Shown piece after piece: positions 1 through 10,600 of a DNA stretch of 64,000 bases (position 1 is the first letter of the stretch; each line of letters opens with the position of its first letter). Under the pieces are notes generated by a model. It searched no databases and was not told the origin of the DNA. It saw only the letters and a program-made list of their open reading frames with translations. The translations under genes were made by a program, and so were the position numbers. The DNA is from Triticum aestivum (taxonomy: Eukaryota; Streptophyta; Magnoliopsida; Poales; Poaceae), in NCBI RefSeq assembly GCF_018294505.1, contig NC_057800.1, positions 477,958,530-478,022,529 on the forward strand, written 5' to 3'.

Positions 1-1386
1 TGGATGGTGCATTGCCACGCGGGGGCGGATGCGAAGATGGTGCCGGCTTGCCCCCTGAAGATGAAAGCCGCTGAGGTTTGCCGTGAGTGGCGGCGCCGGC
101 GGAGGCGAAACCCAGTGAGACATGGCGGGCCTTGATGCGCTGTTCACGGCCAAGGAGGCGGGCATACAACTCACGAGGTGGAAGTGGATCGTCACGGCCA
201 TGAACGTTCTCAACGAGATTGTCATAATCATCGTCGAGCCCGTTAAGAACGAAAGTGGTGAACTCCTCATCCTGCAGAGACTGGCCAATCGAGGCCAATG
301 TGTCGACGAGACCCCGCATCTTGTTGAAGTAGTCCGTGATGCTGAGGTCACCAAGCTTGGTCTCACCAAGCTCGGTGCATATAGAGTGAGCACGCGCCTA
401 AGACTGCGAGGAGAAGCTGGTGTGAAGCGCCGCCCACGCCTCCCGGGATGTAGTAGCGAAGATGACCAGCGACGAGACGCTCGGAGTGAGCGAGGACTGG
501 ATGGCAGAGAGAATGGCCTGATCCTGGGCCACCCATGTATGATACGCCGGGTGAGGAGTGGGCGGACACGGGATGGATCCGTCAACATAGCCCTCTAGAT
601 AGCGACTGTGCAGAAGAGGCAACACCTGGCACGCCAGGACAGGTAGTTGTCCGGCGTGAGCTTCACCAGCAGCAGATGCGAGAAGTAAAACTATGACGGC
701 GCCGTGACCTGAGCGGCGTGAGCATGCATCGATGGCGCGTAGGGACCCGTCCAACGGGCTATCTCGAGATGAGGAGCACCTGCCGAGTAGACGTCAGGAG
801 CACCGAGAACGAGGGCGTCGACTCCGTAGTTCACCGCGGCCCCGTAGGATGGCTGCAGCGGTGCAGCCACGAACCCGGACGGCGCGGAGTAGGGTTGGTG
901 CGGCGACGGCGCGTAGGGCTGCGGCGGCTGCGCCAGGAAGTGCTGCTGCGGTGGCGACGCGGAGTAGATCGGCGCCGACGGTGGCTGGTGGTGATGCGAT
1001 GGGAGAGCCGCATAGGGTTGGTGATGATGCGGCGCCACGTAGGACGCCACGGGCCAGGAGGACGGCGGCGGCTGAAGGGAGCCCTGGGCCGCCGGCGGCG
1101 CACCATACACGGCAGGAGCGACGCCACCGTGCGTCTGCGCGACGGCGGCATCGGGCGGCTGCACAGCAACACCATGAGATGGCGGCGCAGTGAACTTAGC
1201 AGAGGAGTCGGCCGATGGATTTGATCTGATCGGGGACTCGGTCGGCGGCAGGGCCCCGTAGGCCAACGCAAGGGGCCGATAAGCGAGGAACGGTGACATA
1301 GGGGCGAGCGCCGGCCCGGCGGCGGTGGCAGCGACGAAGGTCAGCGCACCGGCGGCGGCGGCGGCAACGGGAGCAGCGGAAGACAT
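1..1386 (-). pseudogene. Copia gag (UBN2 type), degenerate and partial
   Basis: The start is the ATG at 1386 (MSSAAPVAAA). An in-frame ATG at 1419 exists but lies in the primer-site leader. The N-terminal 230 residues are Pro/Ala/His/Tyr-rich and low in complexity. The gag domain follows, with motifs such as LTPDNYLSWRA, YLEGYVDGS, ITDYFNKMRGLVD and EFTTFVLNGLDDDYDNL, typical of UBN2 Copia gag. Damage seen: an in-frame TAG at 691-693, a one-base frameshift near 630 (after YLSWRA), and a TAG at 398-400 that probably replaced a CAG. Reading stays open from 397 to base 1. The CCHC knuckle and pol would lie beyond the window. Confidence 0.8.
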
Positions 1387-1391
1387 CGAAA

Positions 1392-1407
1392 CCCTAGTCT
1401 GAAACCA
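1392..1407 (-). other. Primer binding site (tRNA-Met-like)
   Basis: The minus strand reads TGGTTTCAGACTAGGG, 14 bp inside the LTR. It resembles the usual Copia initiator-Met primer site TGGTATCAGAGC with mismatches. Confidence 0.6.
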
Positions 1408-1421
1408 TGTAAAACACAATA

Positions 1422-1539
1422 TGTTGGGAACTTGCTCGACACCTTAAACGGGGTGTGGCTCTTTCATTATATAGAGGTATCAAGAGGTACAATACAATGT
1501 TACAATATTAATACACGGACTATGTTATACAGTCTAACA
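1422..1539 (-). repeat. Short Copia 5' LTR (118 bp)
   Basis: On the minus strand it begins TGTTAGACTG and ends GTTCCCAACA, the TG...CA ends of an LTR with a short inverted repeat. A TATA-like string (TCTATATAAT) lies inside it at about 1464-1476. The length is very small for a Triticeae Copia LTR. The second LTR is outside the window, so the boundaries rest on the terminal motifs and the primer site placed 14 bp further in. Confidence 0.75.
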
Positions 1540-1738
1540 CGGGATACGTTCGCAGCGTGCTCCTCCAACACGGTTCCATGACACCGACGAAAGGAGCAAC
1601 GCCAGCCACAAAACACACGCGCCACGCGCCCCGGCTGCGCTACGCGAGCCACCGCTCCGTCCCCGTCGCGTGGCAAACGAGCCAAGAGACGCCGAGTGCA
1701 CCGCGTCCTCCCACGCACGACGGACGCCTCCCCTCAGG
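1540..1738 (+). other. 5' flank / probable 5' UTR of the zinc-finger gene
   Basis: This is GC- and CpG-rich sequence between the Copia LTR and the gene's ATG. I see no clear TATA box. An in-frame upstream ATG at 1670 would lengthen the protein by 23 residues. The core promoter is either within these 200 bases or was displaced by the Copia insertion. Confidence 0.4.
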
Positions 1739-4700
1739 ATGCTGCTGCGCCTTCCGTACGCCCGCCCCGCGCCGTCCACAGCACGATGGAGGCTGGAGCG
1801 GGCGCGTGCCCGGCCGGCACAGCTGCTCCGCCGAGGGCACGCCGCCGCTTCCTTGGCCGACGGCGCCGGAGCGCCGGTACGTAGTAGTCTCTCGTTCGAT
1901 TGGAAGCCTTTTGGGTTATCGCACTTCATACTTCTGACTGTTCGAGCCGTGCCCGTTTGTTGTTATTCGTGCCATTGCTGCAGCTCCACTACGACCCGTT
2001 GGCCGACCTTCTGGGCCCAGATGTCGACCCCAGCCCCTCGCAGTACGGTTTCCCCCTTCGCTCGCATTCTCGTCATGTGCCCAATTCTTCTTCATGAGCG
2101 TTAGGTGGTCATCGTTGATGTAAGATGGCACAGTTATGAGGGAGATGATGGAAGATGGGTGTTCAGTCTCAGGGAAAGAAGACCAGCATTCCCAAATAGC
2201 CACAGACTAGCTTGTAGATCTTTAGGGTTAACTGAACATACCACTTTCAAATCTAAATGCTTGATTCCCCTAAAAACCAAGTGCTTAATTTCTTTGGGAT
2301 GCCGTGGTACATGTTTTGCAACCAAGAGATGCACAATATTTATCATTTCAAACGATATGCCATCTTGCTAGGCCATTTTGACCTTAGTGTAGGACACTTG
2401 GGCATTCCCCGTGGATGCGATCAAAGCCTTTGGGGATTGGAGATTTCATTTTTTGTGAGAGAGATTTTGTTTTTGTGCTGTGGCTACTTGTTGAAAATAG
2501 TATTTTTCGGTTGCAGGAATACTGCCCCGGTTGCAGAGAGGGGGAAGCTGAGGTCCTGGGTTGGTCCAAATGGGCAATACTATCGAGAGCTGCCTTGCCC
2601 TAACTGTAGGGGTAGAGGATACACTCCTTGCAAAAAGTGCGGGATAGACAGATCCAGCTTGGACTGCCCTATGTGCAATGGCAAGGTGACCCTTCCCCGA
2701 CCTCTTGTAAATCATCCTGGAAGTAAATACGTGCACTCTTGAGGAATTTATCAGTATATTTTTGTGCATGCCTAGGGGATTAGGATGTGTATGCAATGTG
2801 GTGGAGAATGTGTGATATGGCAAGAATCTATTGATGAACAACCATGGGAGGAAGTTCGATCTAGGTGATGTTTCTTCTGCATCTCTTCCATGTAGTCAAC
2901 AGTTAGCTGTTTTTTTTGTCACACTGCTTGTCGAAAGATCTCCTGTTGACACGGGGCTGTTTGGTTTCTGCCTGCACTGACCCTGCCAAAGCATTGGCGA
3001 AGCCTTCACCTGCCACCAGCTCGTCAATTGTTGGCATAAAAATCAACGTGAAGCTGAACTAGGGGGCTGGGCAGGTTGGGGCTCGCCAAATAATTGGCTT
3101 CCATCCAAGCACTTGCCCATGGGAGTTGTCAACGCCAATAAATTGGCTGGGCAAGTTGGGGTACCAATCCAAACGGCCCCCAAATCTCTTGGTTTCATTA
3201 AAACATCCGTTACGACTTAAATTGACTATTGCCCATCACCATCATCAATTGTAAGTACAGATACAAAATTCCCATTGTTTTAAAAGAAGTAATGATAGAT
3301 GATATGACTTCTTTACATAGTGATGAAGAAAGGTATCATTTTGGATTCCTAGCCGTAGAAAATTGTATGTCAAATTCCGGATGCAACATACTTAGGTTGT
3401 TGCAAAAGTTGTGAAAAGGTAATGGATCATTAGATTGAGAATGCTGTTCTTTCCCCTCTGCAGTTCACCCTTGAAAGTAAAGGAAGATGATGAGGTCGAC
3501 AGACTAGAGATAAAGATCGACACCTCAAAAAGACCGAGGCGTACTTATCCATCACCATCCCCAGAAGTTGCCATGAAGATTAGCCGATCTCTAAGAGTAA
3601 GTGACGCTTTCTTGCAAGCCGAAAATACATGTTATAGGCTTCTTGATACAGTTAGTGTTAGTGCAGTATATGGTAGTATAATTTTCCTACTAATAAATGT
3701 TGTTCATATGCAATTTGTCACGCATATGTGTTAGATCTATCACACTAGATCCCTGCATTCCTAAGAGTTAACTATGAAGCTGTGTATATCTACTTCAGTT
3801 TTGAAAACTACCAGCTGCTTTTTTTTAATTGCTATAGATCTATATAGTTGCTTTTGGCTTTTAAAAGCTTAATAATAATTGCAGAGTCTGAATGCTAAAA
3901 CAGGATTGTTTACTAAGCACATGAAGATTATACACCAAGACGCCAAATTGCATGCTCAAAGAGTTGCTGCGATTAAGGTAATAAGATGTCCTGATAAATG
4001 TTGCAATTGTGTCTTTTTTGTAAAGTACAAGCAATTGAGCTGGTGCTGTAGTCATCTATTTTCTTCCTCTGCCTTAACTCAAGAGAACAAAAGGTACTGC
4101 TGCAGCAAGAAATCAGGCTTCTGAAAAACAAAAGGCATTCTTCAGGGATCCTGAGAATCGGCTCAAGAGAAGCATTGCCATGAAAGGTAACTGGACTTCC
4201 TTTCCTTCTACCCACAGAAATAGTTTTGACAGTTTCCTCAGTTTGTGTCCATTTACAAGTTTGGCTGTTTCTGTAGCCAGCTGTCTGTTATCCGCATGTT
4301 CTAAGTTAGTACTCCCTCCTATATCCAAAATAAGTGTCGTGGTTTTAGTTCAAATTGAACTAAAAACACGACACCTATTTTGGATCGGAGGGGGTACATT
4401 TGTTTATCCTCCTCATTTTGAGTTTAAGTGGCAGTATTGGAATTGGTTGTCGTCTTACTCCATCGCCTTCTTTTCCCTGGATTCACCAAAAGTGGAACCC
4501 GCTACTAACTTGAACAACATTTGCCACCTTATGCTCCACAGGAGTGAAATTTTACTGCAGTAAATGCGGGCAAGAAGGACACCGAAGCTTCTATTGCCCA
4601 ACAGTGAGGGAAATTTCAGCCAGAGTGCAATTCAGATGCCGGTTATGTGGGGAAAAGGGGCATAATAGCCGAACGTGTGGAAACCCAAAGTCAGAGAATG

Positions 4701-4915
4701 AACATCAGCGGCAACCTCGGCATTGTAGCCTATGCGGTGAAAAGGGTCACAACCGAAGAAACTGCCCTGGGTCTCCAGAGGCGGAGGTTGGCGCTTCTGG
4801 CCATATTACTAAGAAAGTTAACCGTCATAATTCAGGTGTTTATTCATGTAGCTTCTGCAAAGAAAGGGGGCATAATAGACGGACATGTCCGAAGAGAAAT
4901 GCTAGCTTAGGATAA
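1739..4915 (+). CDS. Eight-exon gene: DnaJ-like CXXC zinc domain plus four CCHC zinc knuckles
   Basis: Exons read 1739-1876, 1984-2042, 2517-2685, 2776-2864, 3464-3596, 3885-3977, 4084-4186 and 4542-4915. Every intron is GT-AG, the phases agree, and the 1158 nt give 385 residues plus TAA. Residues 1-46 are Arg/Ala-rich and lack acidic clusters, like an organelle transit peptide (inferred). Residues 93-130 hold four CXXC pairs (C93/96, C104/107, C116/119, C127/130) with CxxCxGKG spacing, as in the DnaJ cysteine-rich zinc domain. A basic charged region follows. Four CX2CX4HX4C knuckles lie at 267-280, 294-307, 323-336 and 364-377, so RNA or single-strand nucleic-acid binding is likely (inference). 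An ATG at 1670 is an alternative start. I know this domain pair as a plant 'zinc knuckle (CCHC-type) family protein' without firm function. No lesion is visible, so it is probably functional. Confidence 0.85.
2953..3181. mobile_element. MITE in intron 4 (hAT-like ends)
   Basis: The element starts GGGGCTGTTTGGTTTCTG and ends with AATCCAAACGGCCCCC, which form imperfect inverted repeats around about 200 bp of non-coding sequence. The GGGGCTGTTTGG end is common in grass hAT-type MITEs. I could not fix the target duplication. It lies in the 600-bp intron between exons 4 and 5 and leaves the splice sites intact. Confidence 0.6.
4312..4394. mobile_element. Stowaway MITE in intron 7
   Basis: An 83-bp element with ends CTCCCTCCTATATCCAAAAT and ATTTTGGATCGGAGGGGG and a TA on each side (4310-4311, 4395-4396). 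These are the Tc1/Mariner Stowaway ends and target. The two halves fold into a nearly perfect hairpin (AAGTGTCGTG against CACGACACCT). Confidence 0.9.
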
Positions 4916-5450
4916 TGAAAAATATATATCAAGCTGCATTTCGATCATATGGAACATCTGCTGAGTATCACTGCTTAACAGGTCCAGTGAATGCAGTTAC
5001 CTAAAGCTATTTTTTTTGTGCCTCCAACTCGATAAGAGCAAAGAATTAATCACATGCCCGGTGCATGGTCTACCTATATATACAAACTAAAAGTTAAGCA
5101 ACGGAAAGGGAGATTGTAATTTGAAAAATAGACTTTAACTTCAGATGTTATTCTGTGTTTGAGGCATTAGTTAGCCATCATTTTTCTGTCATGCTTGCAA
5201 GACCATTCCAAGTCGTCCTCTCACTGTTGTCGCTATGGGGAATATTCTCTTGAAATTCAGTTCTATCACTGAAACTTCCAGGAGGTGATAACACGCACAA
5301 CATGTCTGGAAAACCTCAGTGAATAAATCTCTGATATTCATTAGCTTCTGGCTCAGAAACTGGCTCTCTAATATCCCCTCTTGTTTTGCTGGTGGCATCT
5401 GAGTTCTCATGAACTAATTGCCTGAATATTGATGACCTGAATAGCAGATT
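4916..5450 (+). other. 3' flank / 3' UTR of the zinc-finger gene
   Basis: AT-rich sequence after the TAA with no coding signal on either strand. It should contain the polyadenylation site, but I cannot place one with confidence. Confidence 0.35.
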
Positions 5451-5556
5451 AAGGTCCTGTTTGGAATCTCTCCACTCCGCGGAGCTGGGTTTTAGCCACT
5501 CTGTGAAAATAAGTTGTAGCCTGGTCCGCTCCGGGAGCGGAGCCAAACAGGCTCTT
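5451..5556. mobile_element. Short MITE (Tourist- or hAT-like)
   Basis: The ends AAGGTCCTGTTTGG and CCAAACAGGCTCTT are inverted repeats about 105 bp apart. An inner inverted repeat (CTCCACTCCGCGGAG, CCGCTCCGGGAGCGGAG) adds secondary structure. TTA flanks the ends with a one-base ambiguity, which would suit a Harbinger/Tourist element. Confidence 0.5.
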
Positions 5557-5627
5557 AGTGAAGTAGATGATGCTCTTGTCGTTGCAAATTTGGTGAGATG
5601 GTGGCCTCTTCGGTTGTGTTGTGTTAC

Positions 5628-5654
5628 ACGACACTTATTTTAGAATGGAGGGAG
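5628..5654. mobile_element. Stowaway MITE remnant (one end)
   Basis: ACGACACTTATTTTAGAATG followed by GAGGGAG and then TA matches the right end of a Stowaway element. The left half is missing. Confidence 0.5.
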
Positions 5655-5735
5655 TAGGATAAAAGGGCTATTTTGAGAGAATATGTGTGCTTATCCTGGG
5701 AAAAGTTTTGGTGGGAGATGCATCGTAAGAGTTTC

Positions 5736-5882
5736 TTTTTTTTTTTGAACCGGGCTTTACCCCTTTCCATTGCAAAGAACGAAAATACAACCAATTCAAG
5801 CGAGAAGGACAGGAGAAGGGAAAGAGGTATAGCAAGTTCTAGCACTACCAAGAAACCCACCATACTCGCTCGCCATCGAAAC
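5736..5882 (-). mobile_element. LINE 3' tail fragment, part 1 (split by the Angela-type element)
   Basis: A T-run at 5736-5746 followed by GAACCGGGCTTTACCCC reads on the minus strand as a 3' UTR ending in poly(A), the usual end of grass LINEs. The sequence is interrupted at 5882 by the Copia LTR and resumes at 14678, after the duplicated GAAAC. No coding motif is left, so the LINE call is tentative. Confidence 0.45.
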
Positions 5883-7623
5883 TGTTGGGGAACGTTGCAG
5901 AAAATAAAAAATTTCCTACTCGTTTCACCAAGATCATCTAGGAGTTCATCTAGCAACGAGTGAATAGATGCATCTACATACCTTGTAGATCGCGAGCGGA
6001 AGCGTTCAAAGAACGGGGTGATGTAGTCGAACACGACGTGATCCAAATCACCGGAGATCCTAGCACCGAACGGACGGCACCTCCGCGTTCAACACACGTA
6101 CGGAAACAGCCACGTCTCCTCCTTCTTGATCCAGCAAGGGAGGGAGGAGAGGTTGAGGGAGATGGCACCAGCAGCAGCACGACGGCGTGGTGTTGATGGA
6201 GCTGCAGTACTCCGGCAGAGCTTCGCTAAGCAATAAGGAGGTGGAGGAGGTGTTGGGGAGGGAGAAGGAGGCAACCAAAGGCCAAGAACTCAAGGTATGA
6301 AGTCCCTCCTCTCCCCCACTATATATAGGGGTGCCAAGGGGGGTGGCCGGCCCTAGGAGATCCAATCTCCTAGGGGGTGCGGCGGCCAAGGGGGGTTTCC
6401 CTCCCCCCCAAGGCACCTAGGAGGTGCCTTACCCTCCTAGGACTCTTTCCCCCTTTAAACCCTAGGCGCATGGGCCTATGTGGGGCTGGTGCCCTTGGCC
6501 CAAGCAGGCCAAGGCGCACCCCCTACAGCCCATGTGGCCCCCGGGGATGGGTGGCCCCACCCGGTGGGCCCCCGGGACCCCTCCGGTGGTCCCGGTACAA
6601 TACCGATAACCCCGAAACTTGTCCCGATGCCCGAAACAGGACTTCCCATATATAAATCTTTACCTCCGGACCATTCCGGAACTCCTCGTGACGTCCGGGA
6701 TCTCATCCGGGACTCCGAACAACATTCGGGTTACTGCATATACATATCCCTACAACCCTAGCGTAACTGAACCTTAAGTGTGTAGACCCTACGGGTTCGG
6801 GAGACATGTAGACATGGCCGAGATCGCTCTCCGGTCAATAACCAACAGCGGGATCTGGATACCCATGTTGGCTCCCACATGCTCCACGATGATCTCATCG
6901 GATGAACCACGATGTCGAGGATTTAATCAACCCCGTATGCAATTCCCTTTGTCAATCGATATGTTACTTGCCCGAGATTCGATCGTCGGTATCCCAATAC
7001 CTCGTTCAATCTTGTTACCGGCAAGTCACTTTACTCGTACCGTAATGCATGATCCCGTGACCAAACACTTGGTCACTTTGAGCTCATTATGATGATGCAT
7101 TACTGAGTGGGCCCAGTGATATCTCTCCATCATACGGAGTGACAAATCCCAGTCTCGATCCATATAAAACAATAGATACTTTCGGAGATACCTGTAGTGC
7201 ACCTTTATAGTCACCCAGTTACGTTGTGACGTTTGATACACCCAAAGCACTCCTACGGCATCCAGGAGTTATACGATCTCATGGTCGAAGGAAGAGATAC
7301 TTTGACATTGCAAAAACTCTAGCAAACGAACTATACGATCTTGTGCTATGTTTAGGATTGGGTCTTGTCCATCACATCATTATCCTAATGATGTGATCCC
7401 GTTATCAATGACATCCAATGTCCATAGCCAGGAAACCATGACTATCTATTGATCAACGAGCTAGTCAACTAGAGGCTTACTAGGGACATGTTGGTGTCTG
7501 TTATTCACACATGTATTACGATTTCCGGATAACACAATTATAGCATGAATAAAGACAATTATCATGAACAAAGAAATATAATAATAATGCTTTTATTATT
7601 GCCTCTAGGGCATATTTCCAACA
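5883..7623 (-). repeat. 3' LTR of the Angela-type element
   Basis: 1741 bp, TG...CA ends, nearly identical to 12931-14672. The minus-strand polypurine tract lies immediately to its right (7624 onward), which makes this the 3' LTR. Confidence 0.95.
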
Positions 7624-7640
7624 GTCTCCCACTTGCACTA
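7624..7640 (-). other. Polypurine tract of the Angela-type element
   Basis: On the minus strand, GTGCAAGTGGGAGAC runs directly into the 3' LTR. Family members have this same plus-strand priming tract. Confidence 0.75.
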
Positions 7641-7655
7641 GAGTCAATAATCTAG

Positions 7656-10600
7656 TTACATTGTGATGAATCGAACACCCATGGAATTCTGGTGTTGATC
7701 ATGTTTTGCTCTTGGGAGAGGTTTAGTCAACGGATCTGCTACATTCAGGTCCGTATGTACTTTACAAATCTCTATGTCTCCATCTTGAACATTTTCACGG
7801 ATGGAGTTGAAGCGACGCTTGATGTGCCTTGTCTTCTTGTGAAACCTGGGCTCCTTGGCAAGTGCAATAGCTCCAGTGTTGTCACAGAAGAGCTTGATCG
7901 GCCCCGACGCATTGGGTATGACTCCTAGGTCGGTGATGAACTCCTTCACCCATATTGCTTCATGTGCTGCCTCCGAGGCTGCCATGTACTCCGCTTCACA
8001 TGTAGATCCCGCCACGACGCTCTGCTTGCAACTGCACCAGCTTACTGCCCCACCTTTCAAAATATACACGTATCCGGTTTGTGACTTAGAGTCATCCAGA
8101 TCTGTGTCGAAGCTAGCGTCGACGTAACCTTTTACGACGAGCTCTTCGTCACCTCCATAAACGAGAAACATTTCCTTAGTCCTTTTCAGGTACTTCAGGA
8201 TATTCTTGACCGCTGTCCAGTGTTCCTTGCCGGGATTACTTTGGTACCTTCCTACCAAACTTACGGCAAGGTTTACATCAGGTCTGGTACACAGCATGGC
8301 ATACATAATAGAACCTATGGCTGAGGCATAGGGGATGACACTCATCTCTTCTATCTCTGCTGCCGTGGTCGGACATTGAGCTGAGCTCAATTTCACACCT
8401 TGCAAAACAGGCAAGAACCCTTTCTTGGACTGATCCATTTTGAACTTCTTCAAAATCTTATCAAGATATGTGCTTTGTGAAAGACCTATGAGGCGTCTTG
8501 ATCTATCCCTATAGATCTTGATGCCTAATATATAAGCAGCTTCTCCAAGGTCCTTCATTGAAAAAATCTTATTCAAGTAGGCCTTAATGCTGTCCAAAAG
8601 TTCTATATCATTTCCCATCAAAAGTATGTCATCTACATATAGTATGAGAAATGCTATAGAGCTCCCACTCACTTTCTTGTAAACACAGGCTTCTCCATAA
8701 GTCTGTGTAAACCCAAACGCTTTGATCATCTCATCAAAACGAATGTTCCAACTCCGAGATGCTTGCACCAGCCCATAAATCGAGCGTTGGAGCTTGCACA
8801 CCTTGTCAGCATTTTTAGGATCGACAAAACCTTCCGGCTGCATCATATACAATTCTTCCTTAAGGAAACCATTAAGGAATCCCGTTTTGACGTCCATTTG
8901 CCAAATTTCATAATCATAAAATGCGGCAATTGCTAACATGATTCGGACGGACTTCAGCTTCGCTACCGGTGAGAAAGTCTCATCGTAGTCAACCCCTTGA
9001 ACTTGTCGATAACCCTTAGCGACAAGCCGAGCTTTATAGATGGTCACATTACCATCCGCGTCTGTCTTCTTCTTAAAGATCCATTTATTTTCTATGGCTC
9101 GCCGTTCTACGGGCAAGTCAGTCAAAGTCCATACTTCGTTTTCATACATGGATCCTATCTCGGATTTCATGGCTTCTAGCCATTTGTCGGAATCCGGACC
9201 CGCCATCGCTTCTTCATAGTTCGAAGGTTCACCGTTGTCTAACAACATGATTTCCAAGACAGGGTTGCCGTACCACTCTGGTGCGGAACGTGTCCTCGTG
9301 GACCCTCGAATTTCAGTAGGAGCTTGATCAGAAGTATCTTGATCATTATCATTAACTTCCTCTCTAGTCGGAGCAGGCACCTTAGGAACATTTTCTTGAG
9401 TTGCGCCATTTTCCGGTTCAAGAGGTAATACTTCATCAAGCTCTACTTTCCTCCCACTTACTTCTTTCGAGAGAAACTCTTTCTCCAGAAAGGACCCATT
9501 CTTGGCAACAAAGATCTTGCCTTCGGATCTGAGGTAGAAGATATACCCAACAGTTTCTTTAGGGTATCCTATGAAGACGCATTTTTCCGATTTGGGTTCG
9601 AGCTTTTCAGGTTGAAGTTTCCTGACATAAGCATCGCATCCCCAAACTTTTAGAAATGACAGCTTAGGTTTCTTCCCAAACCATAATTCATACGGTGTCG
9701 TCTCAACGGATTTCGACGGGGCCCTATTTAAAGTGAATGCGGCAGTCTCTAAAGCATAGCCCCAAAAAGATAGTGGTAAATCGGCAAGAGACATCATAGA
9801 TCGCACCATATCTAATAGAGTGCGATTACGACGTTCGGACACACCATTACGCTGAGGTGTTCCAGGCGGCGTGAGTTGTGAAACTATTCCACATTTTCTT
9901 AAGTGTGTACCAAACTCGTGACTCAAGTATTCTCCTCCACGATCTGATCGTAGAAACTTGATTTTCCTGTCACGTTGATTCTCAACTTTACTCTGAAATT
10001 CCTTGAACTTTTCAAAGGTCTCAGACTTGTGTTTCATTAAGTAGACATACCCATATCTACTCAAGTCATCAGTGAGGGTGAGAACATAACGATAGCCACC
10101 GCCAGCCTCAACACTCATTGGACCGCACACATCAGTATGTATGATTTCCAATAAGTTGGTTGCTCTCTCCATTGTTCCTGAGAATGGAGTCTTGGTCATT
10201 TTACCCATGAGGCATGGTTCGCACGTGTCAAATGATTCGTAATCAAGAGACTCTAAAAGTCCATCAGCATGGAGCTTCTTCATGCGTTTAACACCTATGT
10301 GACCGAGGCGGCAGTGCCACAAGTATGTGGGACTATCACTATCAATCTTACATCTTTTGGTACTTACACTATGAATATGTGTAGCATTACGCTCGAGATT
10401 CATAAAGAATAAACCATTCACCATCGGAGCATGACCATAAAACATATCTCTCATATAAATAGAACAACCATTATTCTCGGATTTAAATGAGTAGCCATCT
10501 CGAATTAAACGAGATCCTGATACAATGTTCATGCTCAAACTTGGCACAAAATAACAATTATTGAGGTTCAAAACTAATCCCGTAGGTAAATGTAGAGGTA

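Larger units (their letters stand above)
1..1539 (-). mobile_element. Copia retrotransposon, 5' part only (cut by window start)
   Basis: On the minus strand this reads LTR (1422-1539), primer site (1392-1407), then a gag-type coding region that runs off the window at base 1. Only the 5' end is present: no protease, integrase or reverse transcriptase is visible and the other LTR lies outside. The element sits about 200 bp upstream of the plus-strand zinc-finger gene, in divergent orientation. The gag is interrupted by stops and a frameshift, so this copy is dead. The Copia assignment rests on the UBN2-like gag, the Met-tRNA-like primer site and the TG...CA ends. Confidence 0.85.

Noticed and set aside
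832..1271. Arg/Pro-rich frames on both strands opposite the Copia gag
   Set aside because: They are shadow frames of the GC-rich, low-complexity gag N-terminus.
6377..7092. Open frames repeated at 13474-14141
   Set aside because: They lie in both LTRs of the Angela-type element, over its promoter and untranslated parts.
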